Shown: positions 53,301 through 64,000 of the stretch, one piece after another
Layout of the letters: the number at the start of each line of letters is the position of its first letter
How positions within the stretch are numbered: position 1 is the stretch's first letter
From: Nymphaea colorata
Taxonomy: Eukaryota > Streptophyta > Magnoliopsida > Nymphaeales > Nymphaeaceae
Direction: 5' to 3'
Length of the DNA stretch: 64,000 nucleotides
Assembly: GCF_008831285.2 (NCBI RefSeq)
Contig: NC_045141.1
Coordinates: 22,846,742-22,910,741 of the forward strand
Notes under the pieces: model-generated
Seen by the model: only the letters and a program-made list of their open reading frames with translations
Databases searched by the model: none
Told to the model about the DNA's origin: nothing
Translations under genes and position numbers: made by a program

Positions 53301-54903
53301 CGACTGTTTCCCCCACTTCATGCATTTTTTTCTTTTTGTGTCTGTGTATGTGAGCATGTGTGTGTGTATCCACTATGCACTATCCACATCTAAACGACCG
53401 TTTCCCCCACTTCATGCATTTTTTTCTTTTTGTGTCTGCGTATGTGAGCATGTGTGTGAGTATCCACTATGCACTATCCACGCCTCTCTGATTAGTATGC
53501 GGGTGCTCCTGCACTTTGTTGGATGCATTAGCTCTGATGACTTTGATGCCTGAACACGTATATGTAGAAGATGATATGTTACAACCGTATGAGGCTCTGA
53601 TTCAGATTTCGAAAATTCGGGCACTAAATTGCGTATCACATCCTTGAGCTGATCTGATCTTTTAAAGTGAACAGGTAACGAATACTTCAAGGAACAGAAG
53701 TATCCAGAAGCTGTGAAACATTACACGGAAGCCATTAAGAGGAACCCCTGTGACCCAAAGGTGAGTTATCTATACTAAAACAGCTGTTTCTTCTGAGCCA
53801 GTAGTTTCTGTATGTAAAGTCCTTTTGAATTACCAAAATTCCTGTTTGTTGTCATTATATCTTCCCGTAGAATTAGATCGTCAGGTTCTGAATTTTTATG
53901 TAAGTTGTTTTTTAGTAAAGTTGTTTTAAAATGTCTCTTTAAGCATCTCAGGATCATGAATTGTTGGGCTGGGGACATCATGAATTAATTAATTCTGTGG
54001 GGTATGCAGGTCTACAGCAATAGAGCTGCTTGCTACACCAAGCTGGGCGCATTGCCTGAAGGATTAAAGGATGCTGAGAAGTGCATTGAGCTCGACCCGT
54101 CATTCTCAAAGGGATACTCAAGAAAGGCTGCGATACAATTCTTTATGAAGGAGTATGACAAGGCACTGGAAACCTACCAAGAGGGTTTGAAACATGACAA
54201 GAACAATCAAGAGCTGCTGGATGGCGTCCGGCGGTACTAGAGCCTCTCTCTCTCTCTCCCTCGCTCGATCTCTCTCTCTTTGTTATTAACCCCAAAAAAT
54301 TAATGCACTTGTTGAACCATTTAGGTGTGTTGAGCAGATCAACAAGACCAACAGGGGTGAGATAAGTGCTGAGGAGCTGAAGGAGAGACAGGTATGCTGT
54401 GAATATTGCCCTATCGACAGTCGCTGCTTTTAAAATTCTTGCTTCATACATCTGACTCTGAGTGCCATATTTCCAGGCAAAGGCGATGCAGGACCCTGAG
54501 ATCCAAACTATCCTCTCGGACCCTATTATGAGACAGGTATTTGCATAAATGTGTTTGGCATTACGGATGCTTGTGTAAGGTTCTTTGATGTTGCGCCGTG
54601 GTTGCCCCACTTGATCTTATGGCGAAATATTGGTTGCACAGCGTTTAAAGTTATAGTTTCCAAAAAACCAGCATGCATCAGAAGTAGAATCGCCCATATT
54701 CTCCTGTCTCGGACTTTTTTCTAGCTTAAGTTTGATATCCATTTCCTGGTTTACTGGATAACAAAGCGCGATGAATAAATGTTTTGCAGGTACTACTTGA
54801 TTTCCAGGAAAACCCGAAAGCAGCACAAGACCACCTCAAGAATCCCCAGGTGATGCACAAGATACAGAAGCTGGTGAGCGCTGGCATAATTCAAGTCAGA
54901 TGA
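50382..54903 (+). CDS. HOP: Hsp70-Hsp90 organising protein (Hop/STI1), seven exons
   Basis: Cytosolic co-chaperone that bridges Hsp70 and Hsp90 and hands clients between them. Exons: 50382-51287, 52514-52802, 53675-53760, 54010-54233, 54325-54391, 54477-54536, 54790-54903; all are GT-AG and in phase, giving 581 residues. Order: TPR1 (about 1-105; [32 protein letters not shown]), first STI1/DP domain (about 135-195; [19 protein letters not shown]), an acidic Glu/Pro/Lys linker, TPR2A (about 235-365; [20 protein letters not shown]), TPR2B (about 375-495; [40 protein letters not shown]) and a second DP domain ending [14 protein letters not shown]. Carboxylate-clamp Asn/Lys/Arg residues are visible in the TPRs. 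The ATG follows a CT-rich leader. The promoter has a perfect heat-shock element. The product is intact with no odd changes. Confidence 0.97.
53292..53479. repeat. 94-bp tandem duplication in HOP intron 2
   Basis: 53292-53385 and 53386-53479 are nearly identical copies beginning ACATCTAAACGAC and ending CACTATCC, with only a few substitutions, so the duplication is recent. Confidence 0.93.
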
Positions 54904-56156
54904 TAAGGTCCGTGCAGAGAGGGCAGAATAGCCTCGTCATGAATTTGTCGCTGCTGTTCTTATCTATTTAAGTCAACCGTGTTCATGAACTGAAGTTTTG
55001 GAAAGCAATGTAATTTGTTTTGGCGTTCTACTCTTCCTTTTCTTGGGTTCCGTTATTGCATGTGGGAGAGGGGTCTGCGTGCGTCGTAACATTGTAATAA
55101 GCTTTAAATGCCACCTCATTTAAGATGTTAATCTGCCAAGTCGGTGGAACTTTAAGTGCCACCTGGGTAAGCAAGCAGCAGGTTCTCCACTTAGACTACA
55201 GTTTCATCTGATAGCAAATGAGAAGTCACAGACGTACCATAGGGCATTTCGGAAGTGTGGGAAAAGCCAGTCAATTTTTCCAGTTTCTGTAAAATGTTCT
55301 TCAGTTCTACCCTGTTTTTCTTTTTGCTATTTTGGTCTTGTGCTGTACGAAGGAAAGAAGTCGTCATGGAGTGTTGAAAGTGTTGACCCAACCTCTGCTT
55401 CGGTTGCTTATTATTTCATGGCCAGCCAAAACCAACGAAGACGTTATCAATAAGAGGAACCATCCCGGGCCGGAATGGCCCATCCACACCCTTCAAGTAA
55501 CATGGCCTTGCACCGTTGTCTGCTTGCATTGACAGTGTGAAAGAACACTACTTTATCATGGCCAACTTCGACAAAGAAGCCAACTCAGCTACTTATGGAC
55601 CCTCGGCCCGGGGTTGTAGTGAGTGCCCCAGTCGACCATCCCAGGAAATAGGAACGTTCTGGGTCTCAAGGCTGCGGTTCATATTAGCGCTCACACAAAC
55701 TTGCCACGTTTGTGGTTTTTGTCGGCCTTGTGATGATGATACGCTGACAATGAAAGGAATTTATCTTAGTGGAATTTCGCGTCCTCTAGGTTAAATGAGG
55801 CCACTTGGATCACACGCTGTTTGTACTGATCAGGCTCACAATTCTCTCGTCTTTGAAGCTGGCTTGATCGAGCATTTGTGAGAGCAAGCTGACGATCTGC
55901 TGAGGTACTTAGAAAACAATAAACGAGTTGATGAAACAAAGGCATCATACACTAATTAATTTGACAACGAACCACAAGCATGGACTGCTGTCCCAAACTT
56001 GTCGGTCATGTGACAATTAACCACTTTATGTTCCATGTAAGTCCTCCTTTTAAAAGACAAATATTTCGCCAATCACAAAATGAGATACAAAATGTGAATG
56101 ATGAACTGTTAAAAGCTTGTGTTATGTGCTTGCTTGAAAGACTGATGGCACCCAGA
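54904..56156. other. Intergenic between convergent HOP and four-TM genes
   Basis: HOP 3' UTR and the 3' flank of the minus-strand gene. Short open frames only; no recognised feature. Confidence 0.45.
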
Positions 56157-59100
56157 TCATTTGAGGATGGAAGCAAGGTGACTGCCATCTGAACCATCAG
56201 AAAGTTTATCAAGAAGCTCTTTTCACTGACATGTTACCAATTAGTGTCAAGGTGGTCATTATGGTGTATAACTGCAGAACAACACCTGGAGAAAGAAAAA
56301 CAGGTGATCCAATGATATGAGACTAACATACAATCATCAGAGAAACTTACTGATAAGCAGGCGTCCATTCTCAATCGCTTCAGGATTTGATGATACTGCT
56401 CCAAGACTACCACTGCGTATCTGTTCATTGCAAAACGATGGGCTTCAGTTGCTTGCTAACACACAAAACTGCAATATTTCAATGTAGATGAAAGAAAGAT
56501 GCCCGAGCCCAGTATAGGAGGAAGTAATTTTTGATGAAGCCATACTGCATAAAATAAAGAGCCCATGTCTAATGAGCTACGACAGACAGACTAGCAGAAA
56601 GCATCATATCCAGTGGTCTAGGGAAAGTAAGTGGGTCTAGATTCCACGGCAAGTGCAAAGCTGAAGAAAAGGAGAGGAGGAAAGAGTAAAGCCTGCTCAC
56701 CCTCAAAACCCCCAGAACACATGCACACACAGTCATGTCTGATATCATTGAGGCCATGCTCAACCAATATTTATCCCAGTGGAAACTTGTGCGTCACTGT
56801 GAGCATTAATCACCCATGAATCATGTTCTTCTTTGTCGGTCAGCATGGTCACATGCCATGACTGAGCTATATGTGGCTGAGGCTCCTATGGTTAGATTCA
56901 TGTTTGTATGGGGAAATTTTGATAAGCTAATACAATGTCATTCCCAAGCACACCTGTCTGTCAATTAATTGAACGATCTTTTTACAAAGTCACCAATATC
57001 CAACTAGTATTACAACAAAGAGCAACTCCTTAAAACTTAAAAGCTTCACACCTCAAAATAATCTGGTGAATTAATTTATTGCAAGTGCAACAGCACCAGA
57101 ATGGAAAGATCCTATGCACTCATGCGGATTATTTTTATTGATGCACAGGAAGAATAATGTCAAACCTTGACCAATGTCGAATAGGCCCTTTCAGGCAGGC
57201 ACAACTGATCCATGGGTTTGTGATTACCTCTGAGCAAAGGGGCTTGAGTTCCAGAACTCCTACGTTTCTAACCATGAGAGAACTTGGCTTGGGCTATGAA
57301 AACCTATAAAATGATGTAAAACCAACCCGATTGGACTTACCAATATGTACCATATGCTGGAAGGACGGATAGCATCTTAATACTATGAGCGGATTCCTAA
57401 TCTATATTTTCATAGGGCCAGCCAGATAAAACAGAAAGGAATAATTGAGGAGAGTGTTTGACGTTCCATTGCCTCTCCCTGTTCCCCCTTAGTTAACTCC
57501 GGATGGAAGGGATGTAGCTCTCTATTGGTTATCCTTCACCGAGTCATATGGGCAAAGGTGGGTGGCTAACTTTATTTGGCATCTACCCCTGACAGGGAAG
57601 GAGTTTCCTTATCTAATTTCCTTTTGGATCAGCATAAACAGGAAAAGCAACGTCAGGAATCAGTCGAGGTCATCTTTCCAAACTCTACTTGGAACTGATT
57701 ATATGACAAACAGGACTGTGGTACCTTTCATCAGTAGTTAGGATACTGACTTCATGTAGGAGATAGTACTCATTCCCGGCTCAGTCTGCACATTCATTAT
57801 GGAGTGATCACTTTCTCCAAAACTTCAAATCGGGCTCATTTCATCTCTTCAATCACTTGGCTTGGTGGAAAATGGGATCCGTTCTTTTCCCCCTGCCAAT
57901 AAGATGAGACGAGATCACCACTTCTCTAATGGGCTTCCATCCATTCTAAGATAAGAGACGTTGCACATCAAAGCCTTGGTTCTTGCCTTAACATATCTTT
58001 GCCAGCCTACCTATCCCAAATTATGGAGCCAAGATCTGTGTCCCACACTAAGCAGTTTACGTGGTTGTTCTTTTCAGCTAAATACATACAAAATTTGAAT
58101 CACACATTTATAATACAGATTCCGGAGTTGTCATAAAATAAGAGAATACTGTTGTGGGGAAAACACCAATAAACAGCTAAAGAGCCTTAGGAGGATGTTT
58201 GAAATCAATACATAGTTGTAAAAGTTATATCACAAGGATTCGGCGGAAGAGACAGAAATAAGGCCATTTTAATTCAATTTCCAGAAGGATTTCTATATAA
58301 GGATATACAGTGGGAGTCAAACTGGAGCATCCCTGTCGAACAAGAATCAAACACACAAATAGTGAACTCGTTCTACTTCTAAGTCCTAACAAAGAGTGTC
58401 CTAGAAAAATAACCATTTAATTGAGCAATATAACACCTGCAGAACACTCTAGCACATTAGTGTCAAGTTTGTTTGCAATAGTTCTTAAAGATTCATCATC
58501 TTTATCGAGCCACTACAGGTAAATTTTTAATTATTACCACGCATAGATATACAATCAGGTGACTAAATGGGCCAATGCAAAACTTCATATGGGCATGCAC
58601 TGTGATAATCAGACAGAAGAACAAGTTTAACAAATAAATAAACAAAAATATTTTTACTTAGAAAACAGTCAATGATTTTACCTGCAACAGAAGGTTGCTT
58701 GTAATAATTTGTGCAAGAGACAGAATTGCAGCAACAGATGCTACAACAGTATAGGATCTTAGTAGGTTTTTGCTGTTACATCTTCGACCTTCCAATAAGT
58801 GAAAACACACCAATTAGCAAAAGTTGATAAAAGTTAAAACCGACACAGCAAGCATAGATTTCAAGCTATGATGCCAATGTTGTAACTTCCATATATAGTC
58901 ATCCCTTGGCTAATACCTGATTCTCCAATAGCAAGACAAATGAAACCAGCTAAAACAGAAAACACAGCAAGTTGGCCAGGACCCCTTTGTTGCAGGAACA
59001 AAAGCAAGAGCCATAGGACACCTATCACTTGGATGGCTGCCTGCAATGGGAAATAACAAATTAAATCAGTTCTGGTCCTCAATATACAATGAAATATCAT

Positions 59101-60271
59101 TTACCTACCAATAATTAAGATCAGAAGCCATGGTATACGGTATTGGGATTGCAGAGAGGACCTTTTCAAATTTTCTTCCTTGCTTTATGTGTTTCATCAA
59201 TCAAATTTCGATTTTGTCAATGCCAATCCTTTAGATAGTGCTAGACACAATAGATCGGTTGCAATTTATTCCAATCTTGACATGTAATTAAACCATACTA
59301 TCCAACCTGTCAAATAGGCATGTTGGAACCCCAAAATACGTCTTCAATAAGCGCTTTATCTCACCAACATTTGTCTATCACTCTTAGCCAACTCTATAGT
59401 TGACACATCAGAATAGTCCACAGATCCAACTACATCCTAGCAGTTCAAATCAATATTGGCATTATCCATCTTGGATATACAAGACGATACTGACAACAGA
59501 GGTTTAAAGTTTACAGTATGCTGACAAATTCATGGTTATGAATGCTCTCATGATACTGTTGCTATGTTTTGCCACATTCACGGCTTGGACTCTTAGGTGC
59601 AGATGCAGTTTGCAGACTCGAGGGAAATACCAACTTCCGAAAAAGTAATGCAGTAAAAGGGTCCAAAATTTTGAGGTTCAATTCCTTCCCGTGCACAAGG
59701 AAACTTCTACATTTTTGCATGTTGACAACAAATGAAAAAGTTAGTGCCCGTGTAACTATATCCAAGAAGTACAGCCCCAAATTTGGAGAATCCCCTTGAT
59801 AAAGTTTGAGAATAGAGAATCCCCGAGCTCAATCAAATCGAACCATCGAAGAAACACCAAAGACAGACCCGACAAACAACAAAAGCGAAAAAAAAAATCA
59901 TCACATTATATTAGAGAAAACATTTTTTCGAAACAGATCAAATCCACCTAAAGCAGATACAAGATATCAAACTTGCATATGGGCTCACCTGTGCAAGTAG
60001 CAGCTTGCAAAGGCGACCTTTTCCTTGTGCTACCTTCGTATATCCTGAATAACCATCCACACTTTCTTGTTACGAAGCTACCACCATAATAATTTTTCCT
60101 CTTCTTTTCGCATTTGTTATGTGATTATGAAATCCCAAAGACACTGCAAGGGAAGAAGGAAGGAGAGAGAGATGGTGGGTTCTTACTCGAATCGACGACC
60201 ATTCGATAGGAAAAATCCGAGCCGTCCGTCCCCGAAGGTCTCGCACTGGGTGGTGGCTGCCTTCTGCTCAT
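56157..60271 (-). CDS. Uncharacterised four-TM protein with Jagunal-like N-terminal motif, seven exons
   Basis: Function unknown. Exons: 60187-60271, 59989-60065, 58917-59040, 58682-58788, 56351-56420, 56238-56285, 56157-56188; all have GT-AG ends and consistent phase, giving 180 residues. A hydrophilic N-terminus contains GTDGSDFSYRMVVDS, then GYTKVAQGKGRLCKLLLAQ. Four hydrophobic segments follow: AIQVIGVLWLLLLFL, LAVFSVLAGFICLAI, YTVVASVAAILSLAQII and LLISVVLQLYTIMTTLTLI. The C-terminus is short (DGSHLASILK). Metazoan Jagunal, an ER membrane protein of early secretion, is similar in length, TM number and N-terminal GTDGSDF motif, so distant relationship is possible. The chosen ATG directly follows a (CG)n(GA)n repeat on the coding strand; upstream in-frame ATGs exist. 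Intron 4 is 2.26 kb. The last two small exons are the least certain. Confidence 0.8.
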
Positions 60272-60272
60272 A

Positions 60273-60273
60273 T

Positions 60274-60309
<36 letters not shown>
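60273..60309. repeat. (TC)n(GC)n compound microsatellite abutting a start codon
   Basis: On the plus strand a TC tract passes into a GC tract. On the gene strand this is (CG)n(GA)n ending two bases before the ATG of the four-TM gene, so it forms part of the leader or, if an upstream ATG is used, of the coding sequence. Confidence 0.9.
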
Positions 60310-61295
60310 GGGGGCAGGGGAAGGCCATGGCTATATACATAACAGCCACGGGCAATTAAGCCCCCGCTGACCAACCAGACCCCGGAGGCCTTGACCCAAC
60401 TTCTGTTCAAATTGGATGTCCTGTATACAAATGGAATATAGAAAAAAAAAAACATCTAATTAAGAAATTGAATCAAACTTGGATGGAGGAAACTCCATCA
60501 AATTAAATTCAAAATTGGAATTATTTTTAAATAGATATATGATCGGATAAGAAGCATCAAGATAGCCAGTTAGTTTTTCAAATATAAAGTACTTATACAT
60601 TTTGAACATTAGTTCTTAATATATCATAAGATTTGGTTATGGTATAGACAATTTTTCACTTTTATTTAAATATGAATATTTGAAGATCCAATAAAGTAGA
60701 TGTGGTAAATGGTACACTCACTTCAAATTTGATCATTATTTTGGAAGACCTAATTGTTATATTGTTTGTATGTGCACTAGCAACAGATAAGCCAATAATG
60801 CTAGGTAAAAAGCCGAAGTCCAACGAGGAGAGAGATAAGCAAATGCTAAGAAGTAGAGGTGCATAGAAGGTTATAGTTGATTGCCTTAGACCTAACATAC
60901 GAGGCTGATTTTATATTCAAGATCATGAGTAAATTTGAATTATGGGGAATTGGCAAGAGAATTTCACTTTCATATATATATATATATATAATGAAAATGT
61001 TGTGGATGATTAAGAGATAAAAATTCATCGTAAAATGACCGCTAAAATTGTAGTAAATAATTATGGGGTTATATAAAATGTTGCTAATAACAACATAAAG
61101 CCGGCAACATGAAGCATACCACATGATGGAACGGTCCAATATCTTGTATATAAAATATATAGACGAAAAAGAGCCCTTTCAAAAATTTCCGGGAGAGCCA
61201 TAATTTGATTTCCCGCGGCGGTCGTCCCCTCCGGGCGATCCATCACTCAGGGGAAAGCCTCGTTCTCCTTTTTCGTAGGCGAAAAAATTCAGAAA
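60310..61295. promoter_or_regulatory. Bidirectional intergenic region between the four-TM and MAN1-like genes
   Basis: The two genes are head to head with about 1 kb between start codons. The middle is AT-rich with an (AT)n tract near 60975-60990; both ends are GC-richer. A TATATA-like motif lies near 60331-60337 on the four-TM side. No gene is seen between. Confidence 0.45.
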
Positions 61296-63113
61296 ATGAA
61301 GTCTCCTGAAAAATCGAGGCACGACAAACAAAAGAAGAAGAGGAAGGACTCCGCTCATCCTCTTCCGCTCATCGGCATCGACCCGTCCTCGAATCTGTTG
61401 CCCTCGCGGCACGAGTTCTTCCAGGTGCTCGCTGTCGCCGCCATTGCCGTGATCGTCGCCTTCTCCTGCAATCTCGCCACCAAGAAACTTCTTCTACACC
61501 GGAGCAAGCCCTTATGCGATAACGGCGAATTTTCGGGTAAGTATTTGTAGCATTCTTGATCCTTTGCTGGTTTTGCCTTGCGTTCCTTGCCTTTTGAAAT
61601 CTTGAAGCGCAAGAACTAAGCCGATTTTGACCTGTGATTGGTATGTTGTTTTAGGGTTATGAATTATTGGTGTCTTTTTTTGTTTGGGGAGAAAAAAGGA
61701 TTCCCTATTCGCATTTCTTACTACTATTATTTGTCGGATATCGATCGGACTGACCTCTCCGACTGGAGCCGGCAATAGCTGTCTTTCGATTTTGATCTAA
61801 TTTGATAGTTGGATTGTCTGTTTGGGCCCCTCAGCAGTGAAAACTGGTTGGACTTTCATACTCACGTTAAAGTCTGTATGCGAACTTGTCCCTATATGTC
61901 TAGTGAAAGATCATTTTCTCCGCGAAATGTTGCTTTCGTCGCCGATCAGTTTTGTTTTTGTAGTTGCTTAATTTACTGCAGACTTAGTGTCAGTGAGTTT
62001 CAACTAGCTCAAATTATTCATCTCCTTTTTTGAACTAAGTCTGTGTGAGTTTCAACTAGCTCAACTTATTCATCTGCTTTTTTGAACCGCCTCAAGCTGT
62101 ATGTCTGATAATATTTTTGTCACAGGTTTATGTGAGCCTTGTCCAACTAATGCGGTGTGTTCTGAAGGCAAGTGGCAGTGTGTGCACGGATATATGAAGC
62201 ATGGGAGATTATGTATAGAAGATGGAGAGATTAATCAAGCAGCTAGGAAACTTGTGTGTGAGAGGCAATCTTTCTTTGCAAGCTGTTAAGAAATTGGAAT
62301 TCTCTGGGTATTTGGAAGTAATTCATTTTTTTTAATTACATATCATCTGAATGCAGTCAGACTGGATTCTACTTCATATCTGCAGATCTAGTGCACGGTT
62401 TATGTGCACAGGAGCTGGGAAAGTCTGGGTATGTTTTCACATTGATTTGATTTCATGAATTTGCACATTTGCCTCCTAGGACACTTGTGTGGATGCATGT
62501 ATATATGCTTATCTGCTTGTGTTTGCATTTCATTTTACATGCATAACTGTTTGTACGCTTTTGAGGCGATTGTGCATTTATATGTTCTCGGTTTCAGTTT
62601 AAGGAAGAAGAAATATTAAACATCATGGATGGATACAAGTTGCCTGAATTTAGTTCAGACAGCAATTCTCACGTGCTTGTAAAGACAAAGGCAATGGAAT
62701 CACTGCTTGTTGTACTGGAGACGAGGAAAGGCTATGATGGGTGGGGTGAATTCTTTGTTGCTTATAACTTTTATCTTGCCTGTTTGTGCAGTTTTTTCCT
62801 CAACTTGAATACTTTTGTTGGGATTTTTGAGTAGGACTAAGGAGGTTAAGTGCCCAGATGCACTTGCGGAGAAGCACAAATCTGTTACTTGCCTTGTCCA
62901 TGAGTGGGTCCTCAAGCATGTTTTGTTTTTGGTGGCCACAATCCCCATGGTGTGCTTTGCCCTGATTTTTTTCCCCCAAATTTACCTTGATTTTTTCAAT
63001 TATTAACGCTTCCTGCAACTGACAAATTACAGACAATTGCTTTGATAAGGATCTGCTGGAGAATTCATCAAAGCAGAAAACTCTCCACAAGGGCTGAACA
63101 ACTTTATACACAG
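61296..63113 (+). CDS. MAN1/Src1 C-terminal-domain protein (inner nuclear membrane type), partial, runs off right edge
   Basis: Plant relatives of MAN1/Heh/Src1 lack the LEM domain but keep the Man1-Src1 C-terminal region; by homology they are inner nuclear membrane or ER proteins. Exons found: 61296-61536, 62126-62253, 62357-62428, 62598-62740, 62835-62949, 63033-63113, all in phase. The N-terminus is Lys/Arg-rich (KSRHDKQKKKRKDS), then PSRHEFFQVLAVAAIAVIVA is TM1, followed by a lumenal Cys-rich part with LCEPCPTNAVCSEGKWQCVHGY and HGRLCIEDGEINQAARKL. Exon 3 (SDWILLHICRSSARFM...GKVW) and exons 4-5 (FKEEEILNIMDGYKLPEF, TKEVKCPDALAEKH) follow. TM2 spans the exon 5-6 junction (VLKHVLFLVATIPMTIALIR), then SRKLSTRAEQLYTQ. 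The C-terminal winged-helix part is expected beyond 64000. The first ATG in frame was used. Confidence 0.88.
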
Positions 63114-64000
63114 GTAGGTGTTAGTTGGGTATGGAATTGTTTTTGATAGGTGAGTACAAAGTACATAATTATCCACTATGCTTATGATGTGTTATTCTGT
63201 TTACTATAAATTATTCAGTTTGATATTGTTTCACAAAGCTGGAGCAAATATAGGGCAAATGTACTTTATGTTGTTATTACCAAGTTCCATCCAACTTGAG
63301 GTATCATTTATCAATTTGATCATGCCTATTGAGTATTGGCATATAGCTAGGGCTTGGTTGCTAAAGAGTCGAGTTCACTATGACTTTGTCTTAGAACCCT
63401 CTTGTTTTTTTTTTCTCTGTTCAAGTCCAACCTGATTCTTTTGGTACCAGAAAGGTTGACATATACCCCATCCCATCATATCCTTCAACTGTATTCTCCT
63501 GGTTTTTTGTTTGGCATGGTCTAGATTACTGCAATGTAAGTAGCCTTACTTATTTCATTAACGATCTCTCCATAGCTTCCATACATTTAGGATACTCATG
63601 AAGCTCTTGGAATTACCAGTTCTCCATGGGAGATCTGGGGTAGGAGGGGTGTGCAGATGAAAATATGCAGAAGTATAAAAATTTTTAAGAAGGTAGACGC
63701 AAAATCAATGGAAGAATGGTGCTTTTCTTAGTTTAGGTGTGAAGATAGTGAAAGTGAACTCTTTTAACATAGAAAAGCTAAGCAAAAAGTATACTCATTA
63801 GTGGTTACTCAAATATTGAAAAAACTTAAAAACCTGAAATTATTGGTATTTTATATCAGCTGAAAGGATCAGCAGAATATTTTGGAAAAATCTCAATCCT
63901 TTTGTGAGTTTCCAAGGAAAAGGAAATTGTCATATTTTGTAAGCATATCTTTTCTATTTTTTCATGTTTCTCTTATAATTTAAAAACATTTACGTTTTTT
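63114..64000. other. Intron of the MAN1-like gene
   Basis: Follows the gtaggt donor at 63114. AT-rich; no next exon was recognised before the edge of the window. Confidence 0.55.

Noticed and set aside
54143-54610. 155-codon minus-strand open frame
   Set aside because: Runs across HOP exons and introns on the other strand; no known family and no splice logic.
61990-62085. Short direct repeat (GTTTCAACTAGCTCAA twice) in MAN1-like intron 1
   Set aside because: Real but only about 40 bp per copy and within an intron; too minor to list as a finding.

Overview
The window is nuclear DNA of a flowering plant. Its genes are interrupted by GT-AG introns, intergenic DNA is AT-rich with long (AT)n and (GA)n tracts, and several genes have plant-specific architecture: a vacuolar processing enzyme, a plant-type Hop co-chaperone, an X8/CBM43 wall protein and a LEM-less MAN1-like protein. 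I could not identify the species. No rRNA, tRNA, CRISPR array or bacterial-type feature was seen. Exon structures were assembled by hand from reading frame, splice sites and phase.

Layout. (1) 0.6-3.6 kb, minus strand: the first two exons of tubulin-folding cofactor D, running off the left edge. It is followed at 5.56-6.25 kb by a ~130-bp tandem repeat and at 6.7-6.95 kb by a broken copy of the cofactor D 5' end. (2) 7.69-9.34 kb: a non-autonomous hAT transposon with a perfect 8-bp target duplication. (3) 10.4-15.3 kb, minus: a nine-exon UMP-CMP/adenylate kinase-family gene with a mitochondrial-like N-terminus. (4) 15.6-22 kb: repeats (a hAT MITE, a Tourist-like MITE, a LINE remnant) and no intact gene. 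(5) 22.86-27.77 kb, plus: a complete eight-exon vacuolar processing enzyme (legumain). (6) 27.8-31.2 kb: no recognised gene. (7) 31.24-32.60 kb, minus: a two-exon secreted X8/CBM43 protein with a degenerate GH17 half. (8) 32.7-40.6 kb: mostly intergenic, with one degenerate hAT MITE. (9) 40.7-43.2 kb, minus: exons of a gene I could not name. (10) 43.60-47.31 kb: a 3.7-kb hAT element with a broken transposase and exon-like sequence of possible host origin. (11) 48.6-50.0 kb: a long direct repeat, then 50.38-54.90 kb, plus: a complete seven-exon HOP/STI1 co-chaperone gene with a perfect heat-shock element. (12) 56.16-60.27 kb, minus: a seven-exon gene for a 180-residue four-TM protein with a Jagunal-like N-terminal motif. 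(13) 61.30 kb to the right edge, plus: a MAN1/Src1 C-terminal-domain inner nuclear membrane-type protein, head-to-head with the four-TM gene.

The genes are an ordinary eukaryotic mixture (tubulin folding, nucleotide metabolism, vacuolar proteolysis, cell wall, chaperone, membrane and nuclear envelope) and do not form a pathway. The most informative material is structural: a local hAT family in three size classes with intact target duplications, possible exon capture in the largest one, a 32-bp duplication that doubles a splice donor in the kinase gene, a duplicated inverted W-box module upstream of the vacuolar protease, and the duplicated 5' end of cofactor D with its E2F-like palindrome.
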